Origin: an uncultured Oscillospiraceae bacterium
GTDB lineage: Bacteria > Bacillota > Clostridia > Oscillospirales > Acutalibacteraceae
Length of the DNA stretch: 61,166 nucleotides
Reading direction: 5' to 3'
Assembly (NCBI GenBank): GCA_910588935.1
Contig: CAJUSM010000006.1
Coordinates: 1-61,166, forward strand
In this document: piece after piece, positions 1-8,015 of the stretch
Layout of the letters: each line of letters begins with the position of its first letter
How positions within the stretch are numbered: position 1 is the first letter of the stretch
Program-made: the position numbers and the translations under genes
The notes under the pieces: generated by a model
The model's input: the letters and a program-made list of their open reading frames with translations, nothing else
Told to the model about the DNA's origin: nothing
Databases searched by the model: none

Positions 1-418
1 CAATGCGCTCCATGGCGTCTTTAAAGAGCTGGCGGTCCTCGGCCTTGTCAATGGTTTCGGGGCCCGCGCCCAGCAGGCGTACGCCGTGCTTTTGAAGAAA
101 GCCCTCTCTGGCCAGCTGCATGGAAAGGGTAAGGCCGGTCTGGCCCCCAAAGCCAGAGAGGATGCTGTCTGGCTTTTCCTTTTCGATAATGCGCTTGACG
201 GTGGTGAGGGTAAGGGGCTCAATATAGATCCGGTCCGCCATAGCCTGGTCGGTCATAATGGTGGCGGGGTTGGAGTTTACCAGCACGATTTCAATGCCAT
301 CCTCCCGCAGGGCCCGGCAGGCCTGGGTGCCCGCGTAGTCGAACTCCGCAGCCTGGCCGATGACAATGGGGCCGGAGCCGATGACCAGTATTTTCTTGAT
401 ATCCTTATTCAGTGGCAT
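1..418 (-). CDS. carB: Carbamoyl-phosphate synthase large subunit, N-terminal part (runs off the left edge)
   Basis: This is the ATP-grasp subunit that makes carbamoyl phosphate from bicarbonate, ammonia and ATP for pyrimidine and arginine synthesis. About 139 residues are visible, beginning MPLNKDIKKILVIGSGPIVI and continuing through GQAAEFDYAGTQACRALRE and NSNPATIMTD, the conserved start of the first carboxyphosphate domain. The ATG at 418 has the SD AAGGAGTG eight bases upstream. It is the third gene of carA-Nudix-carB on the minus strand, but 331 bp of repeat-rich DNA separates it from the Nudix gene, so read-through from the carA promoter is likely rather than certain. The remaining two thirds or more of the gene lie outside the window. 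Confidence 0.95.
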   Translation of the reverse strand, partial: MPLNKDIKKILVIGSGPIVIGQAAEFDYAGTQACRALREDGIEIVLVNSNPATIMTDQAMADRIYIEPLTLTTVKRIIEKEKPDSILSGFGGQTGLTLSMQLAREGFLQKHGVRLLGAGPETIDKAEDRQLFKDAMERI

Positions 419-749
419 AGTTTTACACTCCTTATCCAAAAGTGATGTAGCGAAGGCAGCGCTGCCGTTCTTAAAATAACCGGCGGTTTTGAAGGGGCGG
501 TTTGGGGGCATGGAATTGTGAAAGGGGCTTGTCGGGATTGCATCCCGAAATTTTTTTGATTATAAGAAAGCCTGCGGCGCTTTGCGCCTCCGGCAAGGTC
601 AAGGGCAGAGGTCGCCTCCGGCGGCTCAGGGACTCTGTCCCTGAGAACCCTGCAACCTTTGAAAAGGTTGACGAAACTTTTACTGCCTCCCCACGGCTTC
701 TTTTCGTTGCGCTTTTTCTTCTGTATCCTTCCTTCTGTGCTTTTCCTTT
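419..749. other. Gene-free interval between carB and the Nudix gene
   Basis: The 331 bp hold the carB SD, a perfect 12-bp palindrome GGCAGCGCTGCC at 455-466 and the modular intergenic repeat annotated separately at 525-745. Open frames across it have no SD and no recognisable product. Confidence 0.6.
525..745 (-). repeat. Modular hairpin-rich intergenic repeat, copy 1
   Basis: Read on the minus strand the module order is AGAAGAAAAA, AAAAGTTTCG, a hairpin around GGTTG, a hairpin CTCAGGGACagagTCCCTGAG, CCTTGCC, a GGCGCaaaGCGCC hairpin, then CGGGAT(n3)ATCCCG beside a run of A. The same ordered landmarks recur on the plus strand at 29953-30110 with different hairpins between them. It has no coding potential. 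It could be a decayed mobile element or a structured RNA repeat. Confidence 0.5.
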
Positions 750-1229
750 TTATGATTCTGGGGGCGCGTACAGGCTGTTTTCCTCAATGCCTGCCGGCGT
801 GTTAAAGGGCCGGGCCGCAAACCCTGCGCCCTTCAGGGCGCAGCGGATGAGCTCCTTGGTCAGTCCCGGCACATCCTCCCGGCCCAGGGCCTCCTCTGTA
901 TCCATCCAAACCACCTCGCTGTTCTCATTGTGGTCCGAAACCGCCTGGCCGGAAACATACTCTGCCGCAAAGGCCGCGTACCAGTCCTTCTCCCCAAAGC
1001 GCACAGCCAGCAGCCGGCCCGGGTTAGCCACAATGCCGGTTTCCTCCAGCAGCTCCCGCCGCAGGGCCTGCTGGGGGGTCTCTCCCTGCTCCAGGTAGCC
1101 CCCGGGCACAATCAGCAGGCCCTTGCCCCCGCCATAGGTGTGCCTGGCCAGCAGGACCTTTCCCTCTCGGAGCACCACGCCGGTGACAGAGCGGCTCCAA
1201 TCTGCGCGGTTTTCCGGATCTCCCTGCAT
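750..1229 (-). CDS. Nudix hydrolase family protein
   Basis: A 159-residue Nudix protein that would hydrolyse a nucleoside diphosphate linked to another moiety, with Mg2+. The Nudix box is complete: GGYLEQGETPQQALRRELLE followed by ETGI, matching GX5EX7REUXEEXGU. I chose the ATG at 1229 because GGGAGG lies 10 bases upstream; an in-frame TTG at 1250 would place that SD inside the coding region. It lies 67 bp after carA on the same strand and before carB, so it is probably co-transcribed with the carbamoyl-phosphate synthase genes. The substrate cannot be read from sequence. A role in nucleotide housekeeping is suggested only by position. Confidence 0.85.
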   Translation of the reverse strand: MQGDPENRADWSRSVTGVVLREGKVLLARHTYGGGKGLLIVPGGYLEQGETPQQALRRELLEETGIVANPGRLLAVRFGEKDWYAAFAAEYVSGQAVSDHNENSEVVWMDTEEALGREDVPGLTKELIRCALKGAGFAARPFNTPAGIEENSLYAPPES

Positions 1230-1296
1230 TTTCTCAGTTCCTCCCCTCAATATAGTAAATGCCCCAAGGGCCAGCCCGTGTGGTTTTGCCCCTGGC

Positions 1297-2388
1297 TCAA
1301 TGTTTTCCTGTCATGGCCAAAAACTCGTCGAACAGCCCTCTGGTATCCAGGGGCCCGGCGCAGGCCTCTGGGTGGAACTGAACGGTAAAGGCGGGCATGT
1401 CCATATAGCGCACGCCCTCGCAGGTGCCGTCGTTTACATTTTTATAAAGTTCCTTGCCCCAGGCGGGGTCTATGCTGCTGGAAACCACCGCGTAGCCGTG
1501 GTTCTGGCTGGAGATATACACCCTGCCGGTTTCCAGATTCTTTACCGGCTGGTTCTCCCCCCGATGGCCGTATTTCAGCTTTTCTGTAGAGCAGCCGTGG
1601 GCCAGCGCCATAAGCTGGTGGCCCAGGCATATGGCAAAGGTAGGCAGCTTAAGGCTGCAGATTTCCCTTAAGTTTTGGATAAGGTCCCTATTGTCCGAGG
1701 GATCCCCGGGGCCATTGGTGAGCATGAGCCCATCTACCTGAAGGGCGGCAATCTCTTGGGCGGTGGCGGTGCAGGGCAAAATATTTACCTGTGCCCCCCG
1801 CTCTACCAGCTGTTTCCAGATGCTGTCTTTCATGCCGTAATCTATTAGGGCCAGCCGGTACTTGGGGTTTTCCGGTCCCTCTACCCGGCGCTCTTTCACC
1901 GAGGTGGCCTTTACGGCCCCCTCTACCCGGTAGGCGGCCACAGCGGCCAAATCCACAGAGGCGGGGTCGTTGGTAATCACCCCGTTCATTACCCCTTTTT
2001 CCCGGATAATTTTTGTTAGGGCACGGGTATCAATGCCAGAAAGGGCGGTAAGGCCCCGCTCTTTAAAAAAGGCGTCAAGGCTGCCCTCTGAACGGAAATT
2101 AGAGGGCGCTTGGCACCAATGCTTTACGATATAGCCTTTCGGGCCGATACAGCCGCTTTCAAAATCGGCGGGAATAACCCCATAATTGCCGATCAGGGGG
2201 AAGGTCTGCACAACGATCTGACCCCAATAGCTGCGGTCGGTAAGGGTTTCCAAATAGCCAGACATGCCGGTGGTAAACACCACCTCGGCCACCAGCTCCT
2301 CTTGGGCGCCAAAGCGCTGGCCCTTAAAGGCTCTGCCGTTTTCCAGAACCAAATACGCGGAACGATTCATGCTGCCAAACTTGCCCAT
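1297..2388 (-). CDS. carA: Carbamoyl-phosphate synthase small (glutaminase) subunit
   Basis: 363 residues, the normal length. This subunit hydrolyses glutamine and channels ammonia to CarB. The N-terminal CPSase small-chain domain (about residues 8-140, with VFTTGMSGYLETLTDRSYWGQ) is followed by a class I glutamine amidotransferase domain with nucleophile Cys254 in FAICLGHQLM and the His339/Glu341 pair in VQFHPEA. The ATG at 2388 has AAGGAAAG about nine bases upstream. A second in-frame ATG at 2370 lacks an SD. A promoter lies at 2434-2462. Downstream come the Nudix gene and carB rather than carB directly. Confidence 0.96.
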   Translation of the reverse strand: MGKFGSMNRSAYLVLENGRAFKGQRFGAQEELVAEVVFTTGMSGYLETLTDRSYWGQIVVQTFPLIGNYGVIPADFESGCIGPKGYIVKHWCQAPSNFRSEGSLDAFFKERGLTALSGIDTRALTKIIREKGVMNGVITNDPASVDLAAVAAYRVEGAVKATSVKERRVEGPENPKYRLALIDYGMKDSIWKQLVERGAQVNILPCTATAQEIAALQVDGLMLTNGPGDPSDNRDLIQNLREICSLKLPTFAICLGHQLMALAHGCSTEKLKYGHRGENQPVKNLETGRVYISSQNHGYAVVSSSIDPAWGKELYKNVNDGTCEGVRYMDMPAFTVQFHPEACAGPLDTRGLFDEFLAMTGKH

Positions 2389-2433
2389 TTACACCACTTT
2401 CCTTTCAGTCGGCCTATGTTTGCTCAATTTATA

Positions 2434-2462
2434 ATAATACAGGAAATTGGGGCTGTACGCAA
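2434..2462 (-). promoter_or_regulatory. Predicted sigma-A promoter of carA
   Basis: On the minus strand TTGCGT, 17 bp, TATTAT, ending about 45 bp before the carA ATG. No pyrimidine attenuator of the PyrR type was seen in the short leader. Confidence 0.55.
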
Positions 2463-2548
2463 GAGGGAATTTCATATTTTTGCAGGTTGCCGAAAGCGGC
2501 GGGAAAAGCGGGGGGAAGTTTCGCGCAGAGTGAACGGAGAGAACAGGG

Positions 2549-2589
2549 GCGGCCCCCTTTTTCCCGGCGGGGGAAACAGAGGGGGCCGC
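2549..2589. terminator. Strong hairpin after the aryl-CoA operon, possible terminator
   Basis: A ten-base stem GCGGCCCCCT / AGGGGGCCGC encloses an inner TTTCCC/GGGAAA stem. It lies just past the stop of the ACT gene. A T-rich run follows on the plus strand but not on the minus strand, so termination of the minus-strand operon would rely on the stem alone. Confidence 0.45.
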
Positions 2590-2613
2590 TTTTCTTTTGG
2601 CGCGGGGCTTTTT

Positions 2614-3048
2614 TTAAATTTGCGAAATGCTTTCCTGGTTGACCAGCCGGATGCCCTTGGCTGCCAGGGCTGTGCCGGCGGCCTTGGTGTCCTGCACCCG
2701 GAAGATCATGTAGGCGTGGTCCACGTCCCCGCCGCCTAAAAAGGCGTACATGTATTCCACATTGACCTTTGCCTCCCGCAGCACCGCCAGCACCTTGTAC
2801 AGGCCGCCGGGCTCGTCGGGAATCAGCACCGCCAGCACCGGGGTAAGCTGGTGGATAAAGCCCCCGTCCTTTAAAACAGTGGTGGCCCTGTACACATCGT
2901 CTACAATAATGCGCACAATGCCAAAGTCGTTGGTCTCCGCCAGGCTTAGGGCCCGCATGTCAATGCCGCTTTCCGCCAGCAGGCCGGTCATGGCGGTAAG
3001 CGTGCCGGGCTTGTTCTCCAGAAAAACAGAGATTTGGTTAACTGTCAT
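2614..3048 (-). CDS. Tandem ACT-domain protein of the aryl-CoA cluster
   Basis: 144 residues forming two ACT domains: residues 1-68 start MTVNQISVFLENKPGTLTAM, and residues 70-140 carry AVLIPDEPGGLYKVLAVLRE. ACT domains bind amino acids and regulate partner enzymes. Stand-alone double-ACT proteins of this kind commonly accompany phenylacetate-CoA ligase and indolepyruvate oxidoreductase genes, as here. No enzymatic domain is attached, so the likely role is sensing an aromatic or branched-chain amino acid (inference). The ATG at 3048 has an AAGGAGG-like SD. It is the last gene of the operon from 9650, 74 bp after paaK. Confidence 0.85.
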   Translation of the reverse strand: MTVNQISVFLENKPGTLTAMTGLLAESGIDMRALSLAETNDFGIVRIIVDDVYRATTVLKDGGFIHQLTPVLAVLIPDEPGGLYKVLAVLREAKVNVEYMYAFLGGGDVDHAYMIFRVQDTKAAGTALAAKGIRLVNQESISQI

Positions 3049-3122
3049 GAGATTGCCCTCCTTATTTCAGGTTTATGTACAGATCAAGCTCCATTTCTAG
3101 AACCGATTTTCCCAACAGGCTG

Positions 3123-4424
3123 TTAGATTTTTCTCTTGTCGATTACCCGCACGGCCTTGCCCTCGCTGCGCACAATGGATTTAGGCGCCACCAGCGTTAC
3201 CTTGGCGGTAAGGCCCAGCATAGACCGCAGGCCCTCTACCAGCTCTTTTTGCCGGGCGGCCACGTCGCCTAGGTTGTCCGTGAACATCTCCGGGGTCATT
3301 TCCACCTGCACGTCCAGGGTGTCGGTGTTCTTTACCCGGTCCACAATAATTTGGTAATTAGCCGGGTAGCCGTGGTTTAGCAGCACGGTTTCAATTTGGG
3401 AGGGGAACACGTTTACGCCCCGGATAATGAGCATATCGTCGGTGCGGCCCTGGGGCTTTTGCATTTTTACATGGGTGCGGCCGCAGGGGCAGGGCTCCCG
3501 GGTAAGGGTGCAGATATCCCGGGTGCGGTACCGCAGCAGGGGGAAGGCCTTTTTGGTAATGGAGGTGAACACCAGCTCGCCTTGGGAGCCCTCGGGGAGG
3601 ACCTCGCCGGTTTCGGGGTCAATAATTTCGGCGATAAAATGATCTTCATTTACATGCATTCCGCTTTGGGCGGAGCACTCGAAAGAGACCCCGGGGCCGG
3701 AGAGCTCGGTAAGGCCATAGATATCGTAGGCCTTAATGCCCAAGGTGTTCTCAATGTCCCGGCGCATCTCCTCGCTCCAGGCCTCGGCCCCAAAAATCCC
3801 GGCCTTTAGGGGGATTTCATCGGGAGTAAGGCCCATTTCCTTCATGGTTTCGCCAAGATAGGCGGCGTAGGAGGGGGTGCAGCACAGGATGGTGGCGGAA
3901 AGGTCCTGGATAAACATAATCTGCCGCTCGGTATTGCCAGAGCTGGCGGGAATGGTAAGGCAGCCCACCTTGTGGCTGCCCCCGTTAAGCCCAGGGCCCC
4001 CGGTAAACAGGCCATAGCCATAGCTTACCTGGCACACGTCCTCATTGGTGCCCCCTGCCGCCATAATGGCCCGGGCGCAGCAGTCCTCCCACAGGTCAAT
4101 ATCCTCTTGGGTGTAAAAGGCCACCACCCGCTTGCCTGTGGTGCCGCTGGTAGACTGGATGCGCACGCAGTCTTTAAGGGGGACGCCTATAAGCCCATAG
4201 GGGTAGGCCTCCCGCAGGTCGGCCTTGGTGAGAAAGGGCAGCTTGTAAAGGTCGCCGCAGCACTGGATATCGGCCGGTGTAAGGCCCTTTGCCTCCATTT
4301 TTTTCCGGTAATAGGGCACATTGTTCCATACATGCCGCACCTGGGCCACCAGGCGTTCGTCCTGCCAGGCTTGGATCTGCTCCCGAGAAGCGCGCTCGAT
4401 CTCGGGTTGATAGTATCTTTCCAT
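3123..4424 (-). CDS. paaK: Phenylacetate-CoA ligase family (aryl-CoA ligase)
   Basis: 433 residues, the usual size. The family activates phenylacetate or related arylacetates to CoA thioesters through an acyl-adenylate. Visible motifs are SGTTGKRVVAFYT for ATP binding, DIYGLTELSGPG, LLRYRTRD and the C-terminal GVNVFPSQIE. Cysteines in PCPCGRTH match the family. The ATG at 4424 (MERYYQPEIERAS) has AAGGA ten bases upstream; longer frames run back into the nitroreductase gene and were rejected. With iorAB it could interconvert aryl-acetyl-CoA and free arylacetate with AMP/ATP exchange. The exact aryl substrate is not determined. Confidence 0.92.
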   Translation of the reverse strand: MERYYQPEIERASREQIQAWQDERLVAQVRHVWNNVPYYRKKMEAKGLTPADIQCCGDLYKLPFLTKADLREAYPYGLIGVPLKDCVRIQSTSGTTGKRVVAFYTQEDIDLWEDCCARAIMAAGGTNEDVCQVSYGYGLFTGGPGLNGGSHKVGCLTIPASSGNTERQIMFIQDLSATILCCTPSYAAYLGETMKEMGLTPDEIPLKAGIFGAEAWSEEMRRDIENTLGIKAYDIYGLTELSGPGVSFECSAQSGMHVNEDHFIAEIIDPETGEVLPEGSQGELVFTSITKKAFPLLRYRTRDICTLTREPCPCGRTHVKMQKPQGRTDDMLIIRGVNVFPSQIETVLLNHGYPANYQIIVDRVKNTDTLDVQVEMTPEMFTDNLGDVAARQKELVEGLRSMLGLTAKVTLVAPKSIVRSEGKAVRVIDKRKI

Positions 4425-4459
4425 GGGTCTCAGTCCTTTCAAATTGTGTTTGAGGGGGG

Positions 4460-4978
4460 TTAAAAGGAATCGTAAAAAACGGTTTCTTCCAGGGGCTTTT
4501 TCTTGCTGTGCAGGGGCGCGGGGCGGCAGTCCTCCGCGGGGTAGCCCATAAGCAGCAGGGCAGCGGGCTCGTAAGCCTTTGGCAGGGAAAACTCCTCCTC
4601 TACGGCCTGGGGGATAAAGTGCATGATCCAAGTGGAGCCAATGCCCAGTTCCCAGGCGGCAAGCATCATGTGGGTGGCCACAATGGCCGCGTCGGTTTCG
4701 CCGCTGGCCTTGCCGTCGTAGCCCCTGGCCCAGCACTCTGTTTTGTCATAACAGACCAATAGGGCCAGGGTTTCCCCAAAGTGGTGGACCGAGCATTTTT
4801 GCAGCTTCTCCAAAGCGGCGGGAGACTGTATAACCAGCACCCGCTGGGGCTGGAGATTGCAGGCGGTGGGAGAGACCTGCCCGGCCCGGAGAATGGCCTC
4901 CAGTTTTTCCGGCTCTACAGGCCGGGAAGAGAATTTTCGGGCGGAAAACCGGCTTTCGGCCAATTGGGAAAAGCTCAT
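4460..4978 (-). CDS. Nitroreductase-family flavoprotein
   Basis: 172 residues, short but complete for the FMN-dependent nitroreductase family: N-terminal SRFSARKFSSRPV, central GRAGQVSPTACNLQPQ-like FMN-binding segment and C-terminal LLMGYPAED. These enzymes use NAD(P)H or ferredoxin electrons to reduce diverse substrates, so the true reaction is unknown. It lies inside the aryl-CoA operon between iorB and paaK. A role in handling an aromatic acid or recycling electrons is inferred from position only. Its leader begins right at repeat element A (5007-5203), leaving only 28 bp for the SD AGAGGAG and start. Confidence 0.85.
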   Translation of the reverse strand: MSFSQLAESRFSARKFSSRPVEPEKLEAILRAGQVSPTACNLQPQRVLVIQSPAALEKLQKCSVHHFGETLALLVCYDKTECWARGYDGKASGETDAAIVATHMMLAAWELGIGSTWIMHFIPQAVEEEFSLPKAYEPAALLLMGYPAEDCRPAPLHSKKKPLEETVFYDSF

Positions 4979-5006
4979 GCTCCTCTGTCCTTTCTAAAAT
5001 GAAGTC

Positions 5007-5203
5007 TAGGGCTTGTTTGAAAAATCGAAAGCGCCGTCTTTTTTGGCATAATTTTGGCATAAGAGGCCACTTTCTACGTCGAAAATCCTCGTCAATCGCG
5101 AGATTGACGTAGTTAGCGCGGCTAACTACAGCGGTTCTTCTCCTTGAAATTGTCCCCTTCTGGCCAAAAATCCCTCATTTCCTCTATTTTTGAACAAGCC
5201 CTA
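5007..5203 (+). repeat. MITE-like element, copy A (197 bp, TA-flanked)
   Basis: Ends are TA-GGGCTTGTTTGAAAAA and TTTTTGAACAAGCCC-TA, near-perfect inverted repeats. The interior shares CGAAAATCCTCG and TTCTCCTTGAAA with copies B and C. It carries two perfect hairpins: GTCAATC-gcga-GATTGAC (5091-5108) and GTAGTTAGC-gcg-GCTAACTAC (5109-5129). It sits between iorB and the nitroreductase gene. There is no ORF or transposase inside, so mobility would need a helper enzyme. TA flanks suggest IS630/Tc1-type target use (inference). Confidence 0.8.
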
Positions 5204-5776
5204 GGCATTTTGCCCCAGGGCGAAAGCCTTTTTGTTCACTTCCAAAAATTTTGCCGGCACACAGGCCTCAATCGCCGCCTGCCAGGCCTCTGCCGGGAAA
5301 TCAAAATAATGGCTCAGCCGGCCCAGCAGCACCAGGTTTACGGCTTTCAGGTTTCCGGCCTCCTCGGCCAGGGAAAGGCAGTTGATGGCGTCTACCGCCG
5401 CCCCCTTTGCCCGCATTTTTTCCACCAAGCCCTGGGGGTACTGGGCTGCCCCGGTAATAACCGGCATAGGGTCAATTTGCTGGGTGTTGGTTATAATTTT
5501 GCCCCCGGGCTTTAGGTACTCCAGCCAGCGGGCGGCCTCCAGCAGCTCGAAGGACACAATGGCGTCTGCCTGGCCCTTATCGATAACAGGGGAGTGGACC
5601 TGGCTGCCATAGCGCACAAAGGTAACCACGCTGCCTCCCCGCTGGCTCATGCCGTGGACCTCGGAAACCTTTACATCAAAACCTTGGTGTAAAAGCAGAT
5701 GCCCCAGCAGCTTGCTGGCCAGCAAAGAGCCCTGGCCGCCTACGCCTACAATCATAATATTTTTTGTATCCATCAT
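5201..5776 (-). CDS. iorB: Indolepyruvate:ferredoxin oxidoreductase, beta subunit
   Basis: 191 residues, normal length. This is the gamma-type pyruvate/ketoisovalerate oxidoreductase domain that pairs with IorA to convert arylpyruvates plus CoA to aryl-acetyl-CoA, CO2 and reduced ferredoxin. Diagnostic stretches are IMIVGVGGQGSLLASKLLGH and VSEVHGMSQRGGSVVTFVRY. It overlaps the iorA stop by four bases (ATGA), a sign of translational coupling, with AAGGAGGCGG as SD. The stop codon TAG is formed at the boundary of element A: TA is the flanking dinucleotide and G is the first base of the element, so the native C-terminus may have been changed slightly. Confidence 0.94.
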   Translation of the reverse strand: MMDTKNIMIVGVGGQGSLLASKLLGHLLLHQGFDVKVSEVHGMSQRGGSVVTFVRYGSQVHSPVIDKGQADAIVSFELLEAARWLEYLKPGGKIITNTQQIDPMPVITGAAQYPQGLVEKMRAKGAAVDAINCLSLAEEAGNLKAVNLVLLGRLSHYFDFPAEAWQAAIEACVPAKFLEVNKKAFALGQNA

Positions 5777-7509
5777 TCCGCCTCCTTCAGCGCGTCAAAC
5801 CCGCAAAGCTGCTGGCAGACCCCGCAGCCCAGGCATTGGCCGGGGTCTACCACAGCCTTGCCCTCTTTTATAGAAATGGCCGGGCAGCCAATTTTCATGC
5901 AGGCCTTGCAGCCCCTGCACTTTTCCGGGTCCGCCTGGAGGGCGGGCTTATGCTTTACGTGTTTTAGCAGGGCGCAGGGCCGGCGGGAGATGATAACCGA
6001 GGGTTCCTCTGCCTTTAGCTCCTCTTGTATGGCGGCGCGGCAGGCGGAAAGGTCGTAGGGGTCTACCACCCGTACCCGGGCGATGCCCATGGCCCTGCAC
6101 AGGGCCTCCAGGTCGATTTTGCCTGCCGGGTCTCCTCGAAGGTTAAAGCCAGTGGTGGGGTTCTGCTGGTGGCCTGTCATGCCGGTAATGGAGTTATCCA
6201 GAATAATCACCGTGGAGTTGGACTGGTTATACGCCACATTGGCAAGGCCTGTCATGCCGGAGTGGACAAAGGTGGAGTCGCCGATGACAGCCACGGTTTT
6301 TTTCTCCCATTCGCCCCCTAGGGCCTTGTTAAAGCCGTGAAGGCCGCTGACAGAGGCGCCCATGCACAGGGTCATGTCCATAGCGGAGAGAGGGGGCATG
6401 GCCCCCAGGGTGTAGCAGCCAATATCCCCCAGCACAGTGCAGCCCAGCCGCTGCAGGGTATAGAACAGGCCCCGGTGGGGGCACCCGGCGCACATAACCG
6501 GGGGACGGTTGGGCAGGTCCTCTGTTAGGCCTGTGTAATGAGGCACAGGCAGAGAGAGCTTTTCGGCGATCAGGTTCTGGCTAAGCTCGCCGGTAAGGGG
6601 AAAAAGCTCTTTGCCGGCAGGGGCAAGGCCCAGGCTTTGGCAATAGGCCTGGATAAAGGGGTCCCCCTCTTCCACTACCACCAGCCGGTTTACAGACTGG
6701 GCAAATTCTCGGATTTTCTTTTCGGGCAGGGGCCAAACCATGCCCAGCTTCAGCACAGGGAACCGGTGGCCGCAGGCCTCCTTTACATACTGGTAGCAGG
6801 TGCTGGAGGTAATAATGCCGGTTTCCCTGTTCTGGCCCTCCTCTACCTGGTTAATCTCCGCGGTTTCGGCCCAGGCGGCCAGGTCCAGCAGCCGCCGCTC
6901 TACTACAGGGTGGCGGCGTACCGCGTTGGCGGGGGCCATAACATACTTGCCAGGAGACTTTGTATAGGCCTTGGCCTGGGGGGCCTCCCGCTCTCCCAGC
7001 GCTACCACCGACTGGGAATGGGCCACCCGGGTACACATTTTCAGCAGCACAGGGGTATCAAAATCCTCAGAAAGCCGGTAGGCAAGCTTGGTAAAGGCCA
7101 GGGCCTCCTGAGAGTTGGAGGGCTCCAGCATAGGGAGCTTGGCGGCTCGGGCGTAGTGCCTGGAGTCCTGCTCGTTTTGGGAGGAATGCATGGCGGGGTC
7201 GTCGGCCACCGCAATGACCAGGCCGGCGTTTACCCCTGTGTAGCTCATGGTAAACAGGGGGTCGGCGGCCACGTTTAGGCCCACATGCTTCATGGCGGAA
7301 AAGGCCCGCCTGCCGGCCAGGCTGGCCCCAAAGGCGGTTTCTAGGGCCACCTTTTCGTTGGGGGCCCACTCGCAGTAAATCTCAGGGAATTTTCCGGCCT
7401 CTTCGGTGATCTCTGTGCTGGGCGTGCCTGGGTAGCTGGAGGCCAAAGCGCAGCCGGCCTCGTACAGGCCCCGGGCCACAGCCGCGTTGCCTAAGATCAG
7501 TTTTTTCAT
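5773..7509 (-). CDS. iorA: Indolepyruvate:ferredoxin oxidoreductase, alpha subunit
   Basis: 578 residues, close to the family norm of about 600. Domains in order: an N-terminal pyrimidine-binding 2-oxoacid oxidoreductase domain (GNAAVARGLYEAG, YPGTPSTEITEE), a central TPP domain (CAGCPHRGLFY, GDIGCYTLG, VIGDSTFVHSGMTGLANVAY) and a C-terminal ferredoxin-like pair, CRGCKACMKIGCP and CLGCGVCQQLCG, for two 4Fe-4S clusters. It oxidises indole-, phenyl- or hydroxyphenylpyruvate from aromatic amino acids. The ATG at 7509 has GGAGG ten bases upstream. It acts in the cytoplasm with IorB and a ferredoxin, and is oxygen-sensitive. Confidence 0.95.
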   Translation of the reverse strand: MKKLILGNAAVARGLYEAGCALASSYPGTPSTEITEEAGKFPEIYCEWAPNEKVALETAFGASLAGRRAFSAMKHVGLNVAADPLFTMSYTGVNAGLVIAVADDPAMHSSQNEQDSRHYARAAKLPMLEPSNSQEALAFTKLAYRLSEDFDTPVLLKMCTRVAHSQSVVALGEREAPQAKAYTKSPGKYVMAPANAVRRHPVVERRLLDLAAWAETAEINQVEEGQNRETGIITSSTCYQYVKEACGHRFPVLKLGMVWPLPEKKIREFAQSVNRLVVVEEGDPFIQAYCQSLGLAPAGKELFPLTGELSQNLIAEKLSLPVPHYTGLTEDLPNRPPVMCAGCPHRGLFYTLQRLGCTVLGDIGCYTLGAMPPLSAMDMTLCMGASVSGLHGFNKALGGEWEKKTVAVIGDSTFVHSGMTGLANVAYNQSNSTVIILDNSITGMTGHQQNPTTGFNLRGDPAGKIDLEALCRAMGIARVRVVDPYDLSACRAAIQEELKAEEPSVIISRRPCALLKHVKHKPALQADPEKCRGCKACMKIGCPAISIKEGKAVVDPGQCLGCGVCQQLCGFDALKEAE

Positions 7510-7631
7510 GGAATATGTACCTCCAAATGGAAAATAAAGGCGGGTTCATCCGTTTTGCGAAAAAGAACGGCTTGGTGTTTTATGGATATTTTGCCCGCCT
7601 GCCGGCCATGCCAGGCCAGCTCTTTTTTTAC

Positions 7632-7922
7632 TTAGAATTCGTAGTCGATACAGGCCCTGTCTACGCGGATAGCTCCCACAAACTGGCCAAAGGCCACATG
7701 CTGGGGGCACACCTGGTAGGCGTTCAGGTCGTCTATGGTGTTAAAATCGAAAATAAGGGCTACATCGTAGTTGGCGTTGGGGGCGTTTTGGGTTTTGCGG
7801 ACCACCTGGCCGTTTTGGATGGTGGGAAGCTGGCAGAGCGCCTGGCCCCGCTCTAGGAACTGGGCGATGTGGGCCTCTTTGTTGTCGTCGGCTAATGTGA
7901 ACATGCAGATATGGCGAATCAT
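7632..7922 (-). CDS. Dabb-domain (stress-responsive alpha/beta barrel) small protein
   Basis: 96 residues beginning MIRHICMFTLADDNKEAHIA. This matches the Dabb fold: an N-terminal strand with His, a central YDVALIFDF strand and a Tyr-Gln-X-X-P-X-H motif (YQVCPQHVAFGQFV). Such dimeric ferredoxin-like proteins sometimes bind or cyclise hydrophobic small molecules, but most are uncharacterised. It sits between the acyl-CoA ligase and iorA in one operon, 122 bp before iorA. That spacer contains a GGCGGG/CCCGCC inverted repeat on the minus strand. A role with aryl intermediates is only a guess. Confidence 0.85.
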   Translation of the reverse strand: MIRHICMFTLADDNKEAHIAQFLERGQALCQLPTIQNGQVVRKTQNAPNANYDVALIFDFNTIDDLNAYQVCPQHVAFGQFVGAIRVDRACIDYEF

Positions 7923-8015
7923 AATATTCCTCCAGTGAATTTGGGCTAGGCAAGCGGCCGTCAGGCCGTGGACAATAAGGCTTTGCCTTTGGTAAAATGC
8001 GGGGCGCGGGGGACC

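Noticed and set aside
4425..4736. Upstream extension of paaK into the nitroreductase gene
   Set aside because: It overlaps a real gene in another frame, and the internal ATG at 4424 has an SD and the family N-terminus.
5081..5087. CGTCGAA in the MITE-like elements as an 0A box
   Set aside because: The first base does not fit TGNCGAA, and the motif lies in the conserved interior of all copies.
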